From Crocodylus rhombifer (taxonomy: Eukaryota; Chordata; Crocodylia; Crocodylidae), in contig JAVSML010024569.1 in NCBI GenBank assembly GCA_038503035.1, forward strand, positions 558,001-622,000: 64,000 nt of DNA, in the 5' to 3' direction. The translations under genes and the position numbers were made by a program. This document shows positions 24,578 to 35,900 of the stretch, piece by piece. Position 1 is the stretch's first letter. Every line of letters begins with the position of its first letter. The notes beneath the pieces are model-generated. The model did no database searches and had not been told where the DNA came from. It saw only the letters and a list, made by a program, of their open reading frames with translations.

Positions 24578-24719
24578 GGAATTTTATTTATTTGTTTGTT
24601 TGTTTATTGTTGTTGAAAATCCACTCAACAGTTTCTGTTTCTGGATTCACTTTCTGTACTTTCCTTGACCAAACAGCAAATTTCCAAATTCTCTCTCCAC
24701 TCCAACTATCCAATTTCAA

Positions 24720-24743
24720 AAATAAATAAATAAATAAATAAAT
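24720..24743. repeat. (AAAT)6 microsatellite
   Basis: Six perfect AAAT-type tetranucleotide units lie in AT-rich unique sequence, close to a related ttgtttgtttgttt run at about 24592-24606. Confidence 0.9.
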
Positions 24744-27313
24744 CAGTTCATTTTCAAAACTTTTAGCTCCTGGATTTGTAGAAAAGGCCCCAACTTCAAA
24801 CAGAATGCTTGCTTAGCCTAGCATAAAGGCAGATGAAAGGAAATATGATCTCTCTCAAAAAATACCTCAAGGAGGAAATGGGGGAGGTTGGCACCAGGAA
24901 GGGAGAAAAGCTACTTTAAACTAATGGACAGTGCCAGACAATAAAATTTAGTGGAAATTAGTCCATTTCTAACCATCAGAGTAAGGCTCCGAAAGAATAG
25001 TTTCAAAAGGAGTCAGAGGGGCAAAATACCTAATCAGCTTTAAGATGGAGTTTGATTCAATTTATGAAAGGGAGTATGATGTGGTTATCAGCAGAAGCAT
25101 GAGACTAGACTCTGAATGAGGAGATCCTTTTCAGATGGAGCAGCACAAACCAAGCCAGGAATATTTCATGCAAGCTGAAACCACTAGTGTGCACATAGCA
25201 TACAGATAAGGCCATCTTAAAGTTACCTTTTGATGCACAAAAAAGTTAAATATGAAAATACTGTTAACAGTTGTTTTTTGGATTCTTATGCTACAAATTA
25301 CCATGTAAAATGGTACATAAATCCTCAGCTGACAGCATATAGTTTCAATTACTTTGTCACTTTCAGCTTTCTGAACCAAAATTATGGGGGCCTATCCTGA
25401 GGTGTCATGGGCTAAAATACCCTAGCTGCCATAGATTTAATACAGACCTTTATTCTAAAAGACAGACACTGTACTGCCAGAAGAGATGCACCATCATAAC
25501 ATAAGTCTCAAATATACCTGTCCCTGATATTTCACTGGCAACACTGTTAGATTGCATGAACAGACACAGAAAAGACCTTACTGCTAAATGACATTTAATA
25601 TGGTGTACAGTTAAAGATTCACTCAGCACTGACAGGTTCTCAGCTCCTCTAATGTCTTTATCGCTTCATTGTCTGTATTTTGTCCTTCTACTGTGAAGCT
25701 AGTATACAAGGCCTGCATTGATTTGCCATATTACAGTACCTGCTTTTCCAAGGCTTAGAGAGAAAGAAGAGCTTTACTGCTAACTCAAAACATCAAACAG
25801 ATCAGATTCTGAGGAATTAAATTTGCAATATAATTACTATAATAGTTGCCTTAGAAAATGATGGAAGGAATTACCTCCTTAGAATTGTATGTTCCTATTA
25901 ATTTTGAAATCCTGCTGGTCAGCTAAGTTTCCTAATCTTCTATAATACACAGAACATACAAAACAAACACTTTGTAATGATCTGTTCTAGGTGAACAAAC
26001 TGAAAGCTGGCAGAAATCTCCTACTGCTATGTGCAACAGTCCAGCTGGGTGTCACTCCCTAGAGGAATTAGCACATTCACTATTTCAATCCATTAGTGCT
26101 TTTTTTCCCCACTTGATCACCCCATTCCCACTCACTGTGATGGAAGTGGTGAGTACTGAAGCTCATAAACAAAGGAAAGCCATTAAGCATAATTTCATAA
26201 TTATACCAGGGGTTGTCCAAGGCTGTTTAGAACCAGCTCCTCATGTTGATTCTTCAGGGCACATAAGCAGAATCCATTTTTCCAACGATATGAAAAAATA
26301 GCAGGGTGTAGCTTTGCTGGTGTTCAGAAAACTGACTGCTTATTTTCAGTTTTAGTTGAACAACAGCTGAATAGATGGAGATTGGAAACAGAAGTTTGAT
26401 ATAAGGTCATTCTGCTTACAGGAGACCATTTTAGGAATCATTTTTTCCAAGAGTTGCTTTTAAAGTATCAGTGGATGGGACTATATCAAATAGACCACTG
26501 GATCCTCATGTAATAATAGCCTCTCTCCACCCATCAATTCTTTCCCATTTTATTCTTTTTCTAGAGTTTACAATTCAGAAACAATTAACACTTCAATATA
26601 ATCTCTTATGCAATCAATACTCAGACCTCTAAATTGCTTTTTTATGACTGTCTGAACAACAAAACTGCTTCCCAACTTTAAAAGCATAAATAAAGATATT
26701 TACCCTTTTTTAATAATGCTCTTCATTATAAATAGGATCTCCCCCCCCAGTGACTCAGTGAAAATTCAGCTCCAATTTTGAGTATTCAAGATTTCTCTTT
26801 GTTACACATCACCAGAAACAAAAACTGCAGGTCAAATTGTGTCCTGAAGCATCATGTGTACAATCTAATAGTCTTCAAATGGTTTGCACATGTACAACTG
26901 ATTGAAATTACAATTTTATTGATGATACACAAAAAAGTGAAAGAAATTCAACCCAACTCCAATTAAGCCAATTACATTTGCAGACCTAAAAAGAAAAAGC
27001 AGGAAGATGCTATTGGCACCCAAATAGACTGATGTACAAGATCTGAAATATATATGTTCAATAAGAAGGAACCATTTTCACTTTACAAATACCTGACCTT
27101 TGTTACATATGTGGTTAATAAGCATGTTATAAAGCAGGCTAAGAAAAGAAGACCTAACATCCAAGAGAGTCAAAATTAAGGTTCTCAAGTTAAATGCATG
27201 TTGCAGGATTAGTGGCATGCAAAAAACAGGCCAGCTCCTCAGCTGGTGCAACCCAGCAAAACTACTGATAAATAAGTGGCATTAAGCTAATGTTCATCAG
27301 AGAACTAAGGATT

Positions 27314-27476
27314 TGGTTGGGGTGGGTGTCATCTTTTATTGGACCAACTGCATGGATGGAATAAAGTCAGACAAGCTTTCAAATACTGAATAAAGAATAT
27401 CTTGTATTCGAAAGCTTCTTTACCTTTATTCCAACCACACAGTTGACCCAATAAAAGATAAACTCCCCCCCCAAAA
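27314..27476. repeat. Inverted duplication of a ~73-bp interspersed repeat module
   Basis: The left arm (27314-27386), read on the minus strand, contains gtatttgaaagcttgtctga, then tttattccatccatgcagtt and ggtccaataaaagatgacac. The right arm (27404-27476), read on the plus strand, contains gtattcgaaagcttctttac, then ctttattccaaccacacagt and tgacccaataaaagataaac. A 17-base spacer separates them. It could be a miniature foldback transposon or two copies that landed in opposite directions. Confidence 0.75.
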
Positions 27477-28756
27477 AATTCTTGCCTCTCACATAATTCC
27501 TAGACTGTCACAGCTGCAACATCAATCTAAACACTACTAAAGATATCAGTTAGGTGTTCCCTCAGCAGTTACTGTATTTTTTCAAAGTGATTATCTATAC
27601 TGGGCAAGGACATCTTTAAGACCAATTCCAGATGAATGTCACAATACAGCAAAAAGTCTTACCATGCACAAATGCTAGGAGCAAACCACCACCCTTATTT
27701 TCTGGCATGGGGGAAGGTTTCCACCATGCGTATACAGTAAGATACGCAGTAGTAGAGACGACAGAGGAAATTCAGTCAGAATGTTTCTTGGCACCAGAGA
27801 AGCAAGATTCTGAAATGGTTTCCCCAAAAGAAATAATGCAGGGGCGAAGCCAGCCAAATAACCTTAATTCTTTAAAAAAAAAAAAAAAAAATTGAGCTTG
27901 ATCGACTTATGATGTGGTGCCTGTGCCAGCAGGGGCTGGTCCTCAGGTGACCCAAGAGACTCCTACCAGTCCCTTGGTCTTATGTGTACTTTTCTCTCTC
28001 GTTAATGCCACTATAATTCCTCCCAAAGGATATTCAATTTATTTATAACCACCTGCTTACCTTGACCACACTATACTCTCTAGTTGCAGATCAACAGCGA
28101 TTACTTGAAGTGGAAATATAAGACTCCCCTGAGACCGCTTCCATTTTCTAGTCTGCTGCATTTTTTAAGCAATTCTCTGTGGGGAAACTTTTTACTGCCA
28201 GCCCCCTTCCTCCACAACTAGAGATCTAACAAAAATTGGTTTCTGTAGGTCACTGTTCTTCCTCATCTCTATGTCTTCATGCTTAGAATCCCTGTTGGTA
28301 CTCCTTGGATTTATTAGGTCTACCAAAATATGCTCTAGTCTAATGATTCAAGTGGAGCCATTAGAGGGTGTCAGAAGCATGTTATATGTCTTCTGCCCTA
28401 CTGCTTCCAAATTCAGTATTGTGAATTTGTTATAATTCTGCAAAGATACTAATTTATCTTGGGTCATCTTTTCACAATATTTCCTCATTTTCTCCCTTTC
28501 CCCACATTCTTTGGCACAGAAAGCTTTCTTTCTGGAGACCTGTGACAATATTTCATTTAGCTTCTTTAAAGTAACAGCAACAGTGCTTCACTCTAGTGTA
28601 CAATAAAGTTTTTCTCTTCCTAGAACTCCCATTTGCAATCAGTTATATTCATGATACCACTGTTGAAGGCTATACAGTTTCTTCCTAAAATTCAGCGTGG
28701 TGCAAATCTTCAAATAACCAATACAGACTTCTAGATTCAACATTTAAGAAAGATTG
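27477..28756. other. AT-rich unique sequence, no gene recognised
   Basis: An A run lies at about 27872-27890. Open frames are short and lack signatures. Confidence 0.55.
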
Positions 28757-29561
28757 TACCATATTTACCGAAATCCAACACTACTCTGAATTTAAGACAA
28801 TCCCCTCAATAATTAATTCCGCACGTGGGAAATATATTAATCTGTTATAATACTCCAAGTATACAATTTATTTATTGGAGGGTTATATTAAATACCTCTC
28901 CCCCTCCCCCCCCCAGCACAGTAGTGGGGAAAGCAGTGGCAGGGAAACAAGTAGCAGCAAAGGGTCAAATGGGAGGGAAAATCAAGCGGCCTGACCCCTT
29001 CCTCTTTTCCACCCCACTCACAAACTACCCCCCCCCCACACACCCTTGGTACCTGAGCCTCTTGGTGGTGCCTGCCCTATCTGAGCCCCCCCCCCCCGCC
29101 TTTTTACTCTCAGTCTCGCATCAGCTTGGGGCATGGAGCATACAGTAGATCCAGCCCCCATGTAGCCAGTGGCAACCCTGGTTGCAGCCTCAAGTGAAAG
29201 CCAGAGCCAGGGCCAAAACTGCCTCCACCATTGCTATTGTTGCCTGGCCAGGCTGGGGCCACAGGCACCATGTGTTTCATGTCCCAGGCTGAAGCAGGGC
29301 TCGAGCCAGAGCTAGAACCACAACAGAAGGTGAGCAGGGGTGGAGCGGAGGCAGCAGGGAGAAGATGGCAGAGTAGAAGGTAGTGACTATCTCTGACCCC
29401 AAGCCCAGGTTGGGGCCAGAGCCACAGCAGCCACATGCCTTTTCACCTTGTACTCAGATCAAATTAAGGGGCTTCCCCCAACCCCCATGTTATATGGGGG
29501 GGGGGGAACAAAGGGGGGGGGGGGGGGGAAACAAACCTTATCTTGGATTCAACTGAATATG
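28757..29561. mobile_element. GC-rich DNA element with terminal inverted repeats
   Basis: The left end ccatatttaccgaaatccaa and the inverted right end tcatattcagttgaatccaa match over about 20 bases. The interior is unlike its AT-rich surroundings: purine-rich and cytosine-rich blocks with ~29110-29440 GC-rich. Two G runs, G11 at 29496-29506 and G16 at 29513-29528, lie just inside the right end. No transposase. The target duplication is not clear, so I leave the superfamily open. Confidence 0.6.
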
Positions 29562-30249
29562 AAAATTATACACTATTTTTTCTTCTTAAAGCTCCTAAAA
29601 AATTCAGTAGGTTTTGTTGCTCAACTGATGAAAGGAATAATATTTGTTTTCACTGCGTGGATCAGTGGACAGCTGTCATCTTCACCTTCAATCCTGACCT
29701 GTCTCAACTGATGTATTAATAGACTCCTTCCCTTCCTCCTCCCCCCCGCTGCCCCATGTTAGCTGTGAAATACTGAATTTTACAGCATTTTTGTAATGAA
29801 CCTGTTCACATAAAACCTGCCACTTTGAGTGAACTATTTCTTTTCATATTGATATGCAAACTAAGAGATATGCAACTGACAGAGAACCTCAAGTACACAC
29901 ACATGCATATACAATCAGAAACCAAGTTTTATTTAAGAAAACCTATGATTACTACAATTTTTGGGGTATAATGCAGATATTACTTCTTGAAGCTGCAAGC
30001 AAAGGGAAAGAAATAACAGGACCAGCATAATTTTGCTCCTTTTTTGAGAAATAGCTTCAAAGTTTTTTTTTCCTTGAACAAATAAGTACTATTAGAGCTG
30101 GCTAAAACAAAAATGCACAGCATTGAAAAAATTAAAACAGGATGGCTATGTTAATGAATTTTTTTGTATAACATCACATACACTGAAAAGCCTACATTCA
30201 AACATTAATATTTTGAAAAGACTTAGTCCAAACTACATCTTGTTGTCCT
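29562..30249. other. AT-rich unique sequence between two inverted-repeat elements
   Basis: No coding or repeat feature was recognised. Confidence 0.55.
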
Positions 30250-31343
30250 TAGAAATACACTGATATCTCATTCCATATTGGATCAGCACTGATAAAAACG
30301 AAAATTGACATGACTGGCAATCAGCTTTTTTTTGACCTGTGTAGCCAACAATGTCACCAATAAATGCAATGTGCACACATGCAGCCACAGCATGCACATG
30401 GTCACAAATACAGCCCAGCAGCTTGAAGAACAGCATCCTGCTGGTAAGTCTGTGGGAGAGAGAAGGGGCTTGGGGGGGGGCAGAATGAGGCCCGCATGGT
30501 GAGGAAGGGCGTGGGAGTGGGAGTGAGGGTGAGGCAGGGGTTGTCCAGCTGGGGCAGGGCAGGGTAGAGCCACAGGCAGCTCATCCAGGGGGCACAGGGG
30601 TGTGTGAAAAGAGCTCCCTGCTGCTGTGCACACCCCAAGGGGAGGCATGGGGGGGAAAAAACAAAAACAAAAACACATGCCCCCCAGGATTTGTGCATGG
30701 GGCAAGTGTGGGCTGCTTGCTTTGAGCTTGGGGCCAAGGGCTACACCAGTCTCTTCACCACGTCTCAGGGGCTGGACCAGGGCTACACTGAGCAGGAGAT
30801 GGCAGTGCTGGGTGGGGGGCTATGGGGTGGGCTACAGCCACCCCAAAATTCCCCATAGCCAACCCCCCCCCCAGTGCCACCACTACCTGCCCTGCCCCCA
30901 CCCACCTCAAGTGCAGCCCCGGCCCAGACCACATACCAGGAAGAGGCCAACCCAGCCCCTGGCCCCCATTCCAAAGCGGGCAGCCCATCCTTGCCCTGTA
31001 CACATATCCAAGGGGGCATATGTCCCTCCATGCATCCCCTGGGGGTGCATACAGCTGCAGGGAGCCTCTCCCCCTTCCCACCTCCTGGACGAGTCACCCA
31101 CAGTTCTGCCTGCCCCTACCCCAGCCCCACTCCCTCCCTCACTTTGGGGAGCTTGATCTGCCTCCCCCACACCACTTCCCCCTCACAGATGTAATGCCCA
31201 GACAGTGCTCTCCAAGCTGCTGGGCTGCATATCAGCAATCAGCTTATATGGCTGGTTAACAATTGGCCATTGCTATCAGCCAAAAAGAAAAAAAAAAAAA
31301 GCAAAGCCAAAAAACCCCCCCAGACTTTAGTGGTGCACCCCTA
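30250..31343. mobile_element. Foldback DNA transposon, arms of about 0.5 kb
   Basis: The left end tagaaatacactgatatc and the inverted right end taggggtgcaccactaaa fit the hAT terminus taggggtgcaccgat. Inside, the halves are imperfect inverted copies: cagcccagcagcttg at 30411-30425 against the inverse of caagctgctgggctg at 31215-31229; ggagctccctgctgctgtgc-like text at about 30608 against its inverse near 31040; and a centre near 30845, where ggctatggggtgggctac faces gccaccccaaaattccccat. The interior is GC-rich and open in many frames on both strands, a result of composition and symmetry. The flanking octamers match poorly. Confidence 0.7.
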
Positions 31344-31499
31344 CTTGTTTGCTAAGAGCCCTGTTGCACATTAATTTTAGGCGACTCCTTTTTTGTTAGT
31401 AAAAAGTTTATAGATTGTCAGTAAAAGAAATATTTTCTGGGTCTGCTAACACTCATGTTAGCAAATATTCATTTTTCACAAGTTAGTGAAAACCTGGAG

Positions 31500-32265
31500 A
31501 ACGTAGTAGAATTGGTAGAGAATGTAGTAGTAGCAGATGGCCACTTGTACAGCAGTGACTGTAAGAGGACCAAGTTCAGGATCCTAAGGAAAGGAAGGAG
31601 GGAAAGCACCAAAGTAAGGACCTTTCACTTCTAAAAAGCAGACTTTGACTCACTCAGGGAACTGATGGGCAGGATCCCCAGGGAGGCCAGTTTGAGGGGG
31701 AAAGGAGTCCAAGAGAGCTGGTTGTACTTTAAAGAGCCCTTACTGAGGGCACAGGAATGAACCACCCTGATGTGCAGGAAGACTAGCACATATGGCAGAA
31801 GACCATTTTGACTTAGCAGGGAACTCTTCAGTGAGCTAAAATACAAAAGGGAATTTTACAAGACATGGAAACTTGGACAAATAACTAACTAGGAAGGAGA
31901 ATAAGAGCATTGCTGAGGCCTGCAGGGATAAACTCGGGAAGGCCAAAGCGCAATTGGAGTTGCAGCCAGCAAGAGATGTGAAAGGTAACAAGAACAGTTC
32001 TACAACTGTCAGCAACAAGAGAAAGATCAAGGAAAATGTGGGTCCCTTTTACTAAACAGGGAAGGAAACCTAGTGACAGAGAGACAAAGTCTGAAGTACT
32101 CCATACCTTTTTCACCTCAGTCTTCACAAGCGAGGTCAGCTCCCAGACTACTGCTCTGCAGGTGGGGGAAGAGCAGTGGATGCAATACACCTCAACTTTA
32201 GCAAGCCTTTTGATATGATCTCCCACAGCATTCTTGCAAGCATTTTCTATGATTCCATGATAGTG
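31500..32265 (+). mobile_element. Old CR1/L3-like LINE fragment with a mutated RT motif
   Basis: The stretch around 31630-31740 reads [29 protein letters not shown], broken by a stop just before it, and matches the pre-RT linker of CR1/L3 ORF2. Near 32176-32229 the RT motif A appears as HLNFSKPFDMISHS, so the catalytic Asp is Asn. Most of the RT is missing between the linker and this motif and after it. The fragment closes with ttctatgattccatga at about 32250-32265, the CR1/L3 terminal repeat type. Several stops make it non-functional. Confidence 0.75.
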
Positions 32266-32274
32266 TAATGTAGT

Positions 32275-32600
32275 CTGGCAGACCAGTAATAGCTTCCATT
32301 TGAGACTGCTGCAAATTTTAGGATGAGACAGAACTCTCAGGTCATCTAGTCTGATTACCAGTATATCACTAGCCAGTAAATTTTAGACAGTTACCCACAT
32401 TGAACCCCCTTATTTGTGTCTGAAGGAAGCAGAACAGCCCAAAAGGCATTGAGGGTTGGTTTGAAAGCATCAAGAAATGGATGGACCACAACTTCCGTTG
32501 GCAGTTCCTTCCAATGCCCTAACCAAAAAGTGTGCCTTATTTGCATTTGCAAGTCTGAAGAGTGAATTTAAGAAGGCTTAAATGAACATTCCTGCCTGAG
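32275..32600 (-). mobile_element. CR1/L3 LINE 3' end in opposite orientation
   Basis: Read on the minus strand, the right part corresponds to the last ORF2 residues (degenerate ...LVRALEGTANGSCGP, normally a WN-LP-EVV block). The left part corresponds to the 3' UTR: on the plus strand it reads 'ggtcatctagtctgattacc' and 'ggaccacaacttccgttgg', typical of inverted CR1/L3 tails in reptile genomes. It abuts the tail of the plus-strand copy ending at 32265, giving a tail-to-tail pair. Confidence 0.65.
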
Positions 32601-35131
32601 CTACTCTCTCACTCAAGAGTGGGGAAGTTAAAACAAAGGGTTTTCAGGGAGTTTTCCTAAACTTCTTGCAATTTTTTTTTAATGAATGTTTTTAACAAAT
32701 CTGGAAATGTTAATTAAGCTTTTGTGCCAGACACACTACAAGCCACATTCAATTACGAAATAAACAGGAGTTGACACAGCTTATACTCTGGCTAATCCTG
32801 GTCTTGCACAGTCCAAATTTTGGTTTTAGATAATTAAATATGGCTCGGTCATCTGACAAATGTGTGTACTGACAAAATGAAATTAAGTTTACATTCAAAC
32901 TAGCGGAAATATTATGGCATTCTCTTTTCTTTTCCATAATTTTATATCTATATACACATGCAGTATTTGAATTAGGCACTGTAAACAAAAATTTTAAAAA
33001 TCTCATTCTTCCCATTTAATGCTAACAATGTATTTTTCTTTAAATAAATTCTCTTAACACTTTGTTGTTACCCATTTCAGAACTGAGGGTTAGAATACCA
33101 CAATTTAAGAAAACTCAAAGCAAAGAAGATGAAGCAATACACAATAGTTCAGTACATCTTATCTTCCCCTTTCATTGCTTTTTTGTAAATTATAATGTAT
33201 AGTTGTAAAACTCATCATATTTCTAAAGGGATACAACTGTAAGACTTCCCTCTCTGTAGTGTTATTTAAAGTTTTCTTCTAACAATTACTTACAAACATC
33301 AATAGAGAATATGTATTAACACAGAATTTAAGGATTACAAATTATGCCCTTTGTGAGAAGCAACATAGTACTTTAAGAATTAATGTGGTAAAATTTATCA
33401 AATGCAAAGGAACAAGTGCACATGAAAACACAAGGGCAGTTTGATAAGGTTTGGTGATCTGTCTTGTGCAAATGTATTATAAAAACTCAGTCATCAAAAC
33501 TAACATAAAAGGTATTAGAGCAAACTATTTAATGCTCATCATTAACACTGTAATGCTTAGATACAAATGGTGACAGATGCTCTATAAATATCTCAAAGAA
33601 CAGATTGCATGCCATACTGTAAAAAGTGTTTTGCACTATACTATATAAACCGAAGGCAAATGATGTTGTACAAGACAAGACAAAGAAAAATCTCAATAAT
33701 TTAATGCTTGTTTAACAATTTTTAGAGGTCAGTCATATGCATAACACTTATTAGGATCTTAGCAATATTGCTACTGAAATTCTACCTAATGCTATGTATG
33801 ATAGATAGCTTCAGCACATAAAGCTCAAAAAGCCACCTCTGTTATTACATCAGATAAGAAATTTTAAAAACAAAAGTATAGAAATGAAAATTAACTACCA
33901 GTTTGCATAATTTAAATTATTACAGCAAATTTTCAGCCAGCTAAACAATATTAAGAGCATTTCAAAATGTAGCCCCTGGAATAACATTTACAAAGTTATT
34001 TAGGTATTAAAGAAATACAAATACTTAGTGACATTTACAGAATACAACAGGCAAGATCCATAATTTTCACTGCCTTTAATAGCAGAAAACAGCAACAGTT
34101 TTAATGACAAAGTTGCAATTTTACTTCTATAAGTCATTTTGAAGAAACTTTTATTAAACTAAAGGAAATCTTATTTTTCTATTTTAAGAAGTTCAGGAGG
34201 ATTCAGAATGGAGATCACATAAAGGGTTTCAGTTTTAGTTTAAACAGAAATGTAAGAGACTTTTTGTAAAACACTGAAAACAATTCAGAAGTTCCCACTT
34301 CACTATGTGTAGACAGCTGTTAACTGGAGGGAATCAGTGGGCTGCAAAGCTCTAACATTTGCTGTAAACACTATCCTTTAAAATGTGGTGCTGTAGAGAG
34401 CATTTCTTTAAATGAACAGGGAAGAAGGGAGGGGGCGGGGCCTGACACAGCAACAGTATTTTAGTCCAAAAGCTAAATTATCAAATTTGACTAAAAACAG
34501 GAAGTGAACATTAGAAAACCCCCTTAATGTTACAGCTATCCAGGTTCTTACTGTGCAGAAGCTGCATGAAATACTTACATGAGGACAACAAATACAGAAG
34601 AACCTGGATTTTTCATGGCTTGCAACCCATCTAATTTGCAGCAGGTTGCCATATTAAGAATGAGCCACTCAGCGATTATTACAGCTTTTACTTCAATGGG
34701 TGCTGTTCCCCAATTCAGCTGAAGCTCATCAGTAGTCCCATATAGTTTATTGGAGGAGCAGTGCCCTGTGAAATGAAAGCGGCAGCAAACAGCTGGAGCA
34801 TGTCAGCAGTCTAACACCAGCATTTGCCACATACATGCCTTTTGCTAATTCAAAAACTCTTTACAGAGAGTTAAGGCCTTACTCTATTAAGAATCTAGGT
34901 TCTACTGCATTTCAACATGAGCCAAATAAGGCAGAAAGATGCGTTCAAATAATTCTGCACGTGGCACAAATATGAAGGGGACCCACTTAAGCCAGTTCAG
35001 GTGTGGCTGCTCACAGTCTGTTCTCAGCTGTCTGTACCTCCTTAAGGCTCCTGACACTTTACTCAGAACTCTTACCTCAGCTAATAGCCTTGAAACTGTC
35101 AAGAGTCTGGTATAAACCACCAAATGAAGAT
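32601..35131. other. AT-rich unique sequence, no gene recognised
   Basis: It is very AT-rich from 32700 to 34400. No transposon ends, RNA gene or coding stretch was recognised. Confidence 0.6.
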
Positions 35132-35169
35132 GATCAGCTGTGCCAGGATGCGTCCCGACACAGCTGATC
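35132..35169. repeat. Perfect hairpin, 11-bp arms
   Basis: The arms gatcagctgtg (35132-35142) and cacagctgatc (35159-35169) are exact inverse complements around a 16-base loop. It probably belongs to a miniature inverted-repeat element whose edges I could not find. Confidence 0.8.
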
Positions 35170-35620
35170 CATTTTATTGGGCAAAACAGACATCACCTAT
35201 TACTGTGGGACAATACTCAGAGCACCCCTCTGCAAATGAGTGAACCCTGAGTTTCCCCCACTAGCAGAAGAGCGCCTGCGGAATCCTTGACCATTCATCT
35301 TCTAGTGGGGAAACCAGGGGCTTCCCAAACTGTACAGACACAGACTTAAGAGTTTCAAATTTGCTCCAGTACAGTCTTGGGACTGGAAGCTGCAATCAGT
35401 TAATTCCTGCTCCCTGAGCACACACGATTGGGCCCCTGAACTGAGCACCAGTCCTGGGGTGGCTGTAGAGTGAAGGCTGTTGTGGGCTGCCCACACTCTC
35501 TTGCCTAAAGGAAATGGACATTGGTCACAACATAGCAGCACAAAATCATACCACCTATGCTGCAGTCACAAATTTGGGGCATTTGTGGCTTGACAAGGAG
35601 TATGGGCATCCATTTGTTTG

Positions 35621-35662
35621 GCCTTTGTGCCACCATAAAATTTTTTGTGGTGGCACAAAGGC
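35621..35662. repeat. Near-perfect 42-bp palindrome, 15-bp arms
   Basis: The arms gcctttgtgccacca (35621-35635) and tggtggcacaaaggc (35648-35662) are exact inverse complements. The 12-base spacer is itself A4/T6 and can extend the stem past one mismatch. A stem this long is unlikely by chance and suggests the centre of a foldback element. Confidence 0.9.
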
Positions 35663-35774
35663 AATATCTGTTTTCGCTCTCAGGAATAAGGCTGCCAGGA
35701 ACACAGCACTGCAGTAAAGAGAGGCCAGAAGGATTAAACACTCATCCCACATGCATATTTTTCTGATGGCCAAA

Positions 35775-35900
35775 CACCCACTATACGCAGGTTAGAAAAA
35801 CACTTGTCTAGGATGGTTCATACATAGATGATTCTGCCTTCAGCAGGAGACTAGACCAGATGACCTCCTGAGGTCTCTTCCAGCCCTGTTTTGTCCATGG
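35775..35900 (+). mobile_element. CR1/L3 LINE 3' UTR remnant
   Basis: A short fragment carries 'cttgtctaggatggttcat', 'gactagaccagatgacctcc' and 'tgaggtctcttccagccct', in the order of a CR1/L3 3' UTR just after ORF2. It ends at about 35900 without clear terminal repeats. No coding part remains. Confidence 0.75.

Larger units (their letters stand above)
22441..27313. other. AT-rich unique sequence, no gene recognised
   Basis: Apart from the small repeats at 24531 and 24720 I see only short frames. ccaggggttgtccaagg near 26206 resembles an hAT left end without a partner. Confidence 0.55.

Noticed and set aside
26206..26230. hAT left terminus ccaggggttgtccaa
   Set aside because: No right terminus or matching octamer was found within several hundred bases.
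30283..31259. Many frames of 84-176 codons on both strands
   Set aside because: They are mirror products of the foldback element's inverted halves and GC-rich composition.
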